A DNA stretch of 64,000 bases from Tannockella sp964372125. Its GTDB lineage: Bacteria; Bacillota_I; Bacilli_A; Erysipelotrichales; Coprobacillaceae. Shown piece by piece: positions 63,594 through 64,000 of this stretch (position 1 is its first letter; every line of letters starts with the position of its first letter). The stretch spans positions 7,987 to 71,986 of the forward strand of contig CAYJPL010000009.1 of NCBI GenBank assembly GCA_964372125.1, written 5' to 3'. The notes beneath the pieces were generated by a model, which searched no databases, was not told where the DNA came from, and saw nothing but the letters and a program-made list of their open reading frames with translations. Position numbers and translations under genes: made by a program.

Positions 63594-64000
63594 GAAATTG
63601 AAACAATTAAAAGAAACTCTATGGAGTGCTGCTGACACATTGCGTGCTGATTAGGGTTAAAAATCCACAGAATATTCAACACCGATATTAGGGTTGATAT
63701 TTTTAAGATTTGCTGACAGCAAATATAGTGAATTTGAAAAAGATATTTTAGAAGAATATAATAAAAATAAAGGTTCTCGTATGGAGAGAGAAATTAGTGA
63801 GATAGCTATTGAAAAATGTGGGTTTTACTTACCTGATGAAGCAAGATATGAGTATTTATTAAACTTGCCTGAAAGTGAAAATATTCCTGAAAAAGTAAAA
63901 GATGCAATGATAGCTGTCGAGAAGTACACTCCAAACCTTGCAGATACCTTGCCTAAAGACGAATATTATGCTGTTGATGGTAAAGATGGAAAAGCTGTTG
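63583..64000 (+). pseudogene. hsdM: Type I restriction-modification methylase HsdM, 5' part with two stop codons
   Basis: From a TTG start at 63583 (GGAGGA upstream) the frame reads LKQLKETLWSAADTLRAD, then TAG (63652-63654), Gly, TAA (63658-63660), then KSTEYSTPILGLIFLRFADSKY and on to the window end without further stops. This is the N-terminal helical domain of HsdM, where homologues have two sense codons at the stop positions. Both stops are one base from common codons (for example TCG and TTA). The gene runs off the window. Possible reinitiation downstream (for example ATG 63781) would lack the first helices. Confidence 0.8.

Larger units (their letters stand above)
60195..64000. mobile_element. 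Probable genomic island edge at the guaA 3' end, open to the right
   Basis: After guaA the window changes from conserved housekeeping genes to a broken NTPase, short repeats, a TnpV-like gene, an XRE regulator and a restriction methylase gene. No second copy of the guaA end and no integrase are found up to base 64000, so the other boundary lies outside. The island call is inference from content and location. Confidence 0.6.

Noticed and set aside
1..64000. tRNA, rRNA and CRISPR arrays
   Set aside because: Scanned by eye for tRNA T-arm signatures, rRNA segments and regular repeat-spacer arrays; none found. Short tRNA genes could still be missed without a covariance search.

Overview
The window is a low-GC, densely packed chromosome segment of a Firmicute (Bacillota). 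AT-rich codon use, strong AGGAGG-type ribosome sites, a T-box leader, a ZTP riboswitch, an L21 leader and a Prp-processed ribosomal protein L27 all fit that phylum. The gene set and the Gram-positive sorting-like signal would suit an Erysipelotrichia-like or clostridial fermenter (single-chain PurL, superoxide reductase, oxygen-independent enzymes), but the genus cannot be fixed from the sequence. The assembly is a draft: two runs of exactly ten N are present, at 20279-20288 and 45258-45267.

Layout. 1-1700: the 3' part of lon, then engB. 1700-9700: an alpha-galactoside/galactose operon (sodium symporter, GH36 alpha-galactosidase, galK, galE, galT) behind a promoter region with a cre-like site and two identical LacI-type operators. 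9700-11600: a divergent pair, a CatA-type acetyltransferase and a LacI-family regulator. 11690-15240: a valine T-box leader, a small membrane-anchored protein and valS. 15240-15600: a previously easy-to-miss 52-residue peptide with a double-glycine leader, then a long hairpin. 15600-20220: radC, mreC, mreD and a large surface protein. 20230-24360: rplU-prp-rpmA, obg, ruvA, ruvB. 24390-30140: comEA, comEC, holA, serine dehydratase, hemW. 30250-32900: two HAD phosphatases, a short DtxR-type metalloregulator and a convergent flavodoxin.

32950-45710 is a ZTP-riboswitch-controlled purine operon: fhs-purE-purC-purM-purN-purH-purD-purL-purB, leading from 10-formyl-THF supply to IMP and AMP; purF and purK are not in it. 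45750-49300: nanE, a CAP-domain secreted protein, rmuC, and a two-iron superoxide reductase. 49330-51100 (minus strand): a PadR / DUF1700 / DUF4097 envelope module. 51200-55230: a cysteine desulfidase-family enzyme, proB, proA and a small DUF898 protein. 55240-60240: a short-chain dehydrogenase, a CinA relative with a degenerate C-terminal domain, purA and guaA, completing AMP and GMP synthesis.

From the 3' end of guaA to the window edge the sequence becomes accessory: a KAP-type P-loop NTPase broken by stops and frameshifts, three copies of TGGTATCAAA, a TnpV-like transposon protein, a small unknown protein, an XRE regulator and the start of a type I restriction-modification methylase (hsdM) that carries two in-frame stop codons. 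This looks like the edge of a genomic island using guaA as its insertion site, carrying defence genes in various stages of decay. The most novel-looking item is the double-glycine leader peptide at 15338-15496; no complete new multi-gene system could be demonstrated.
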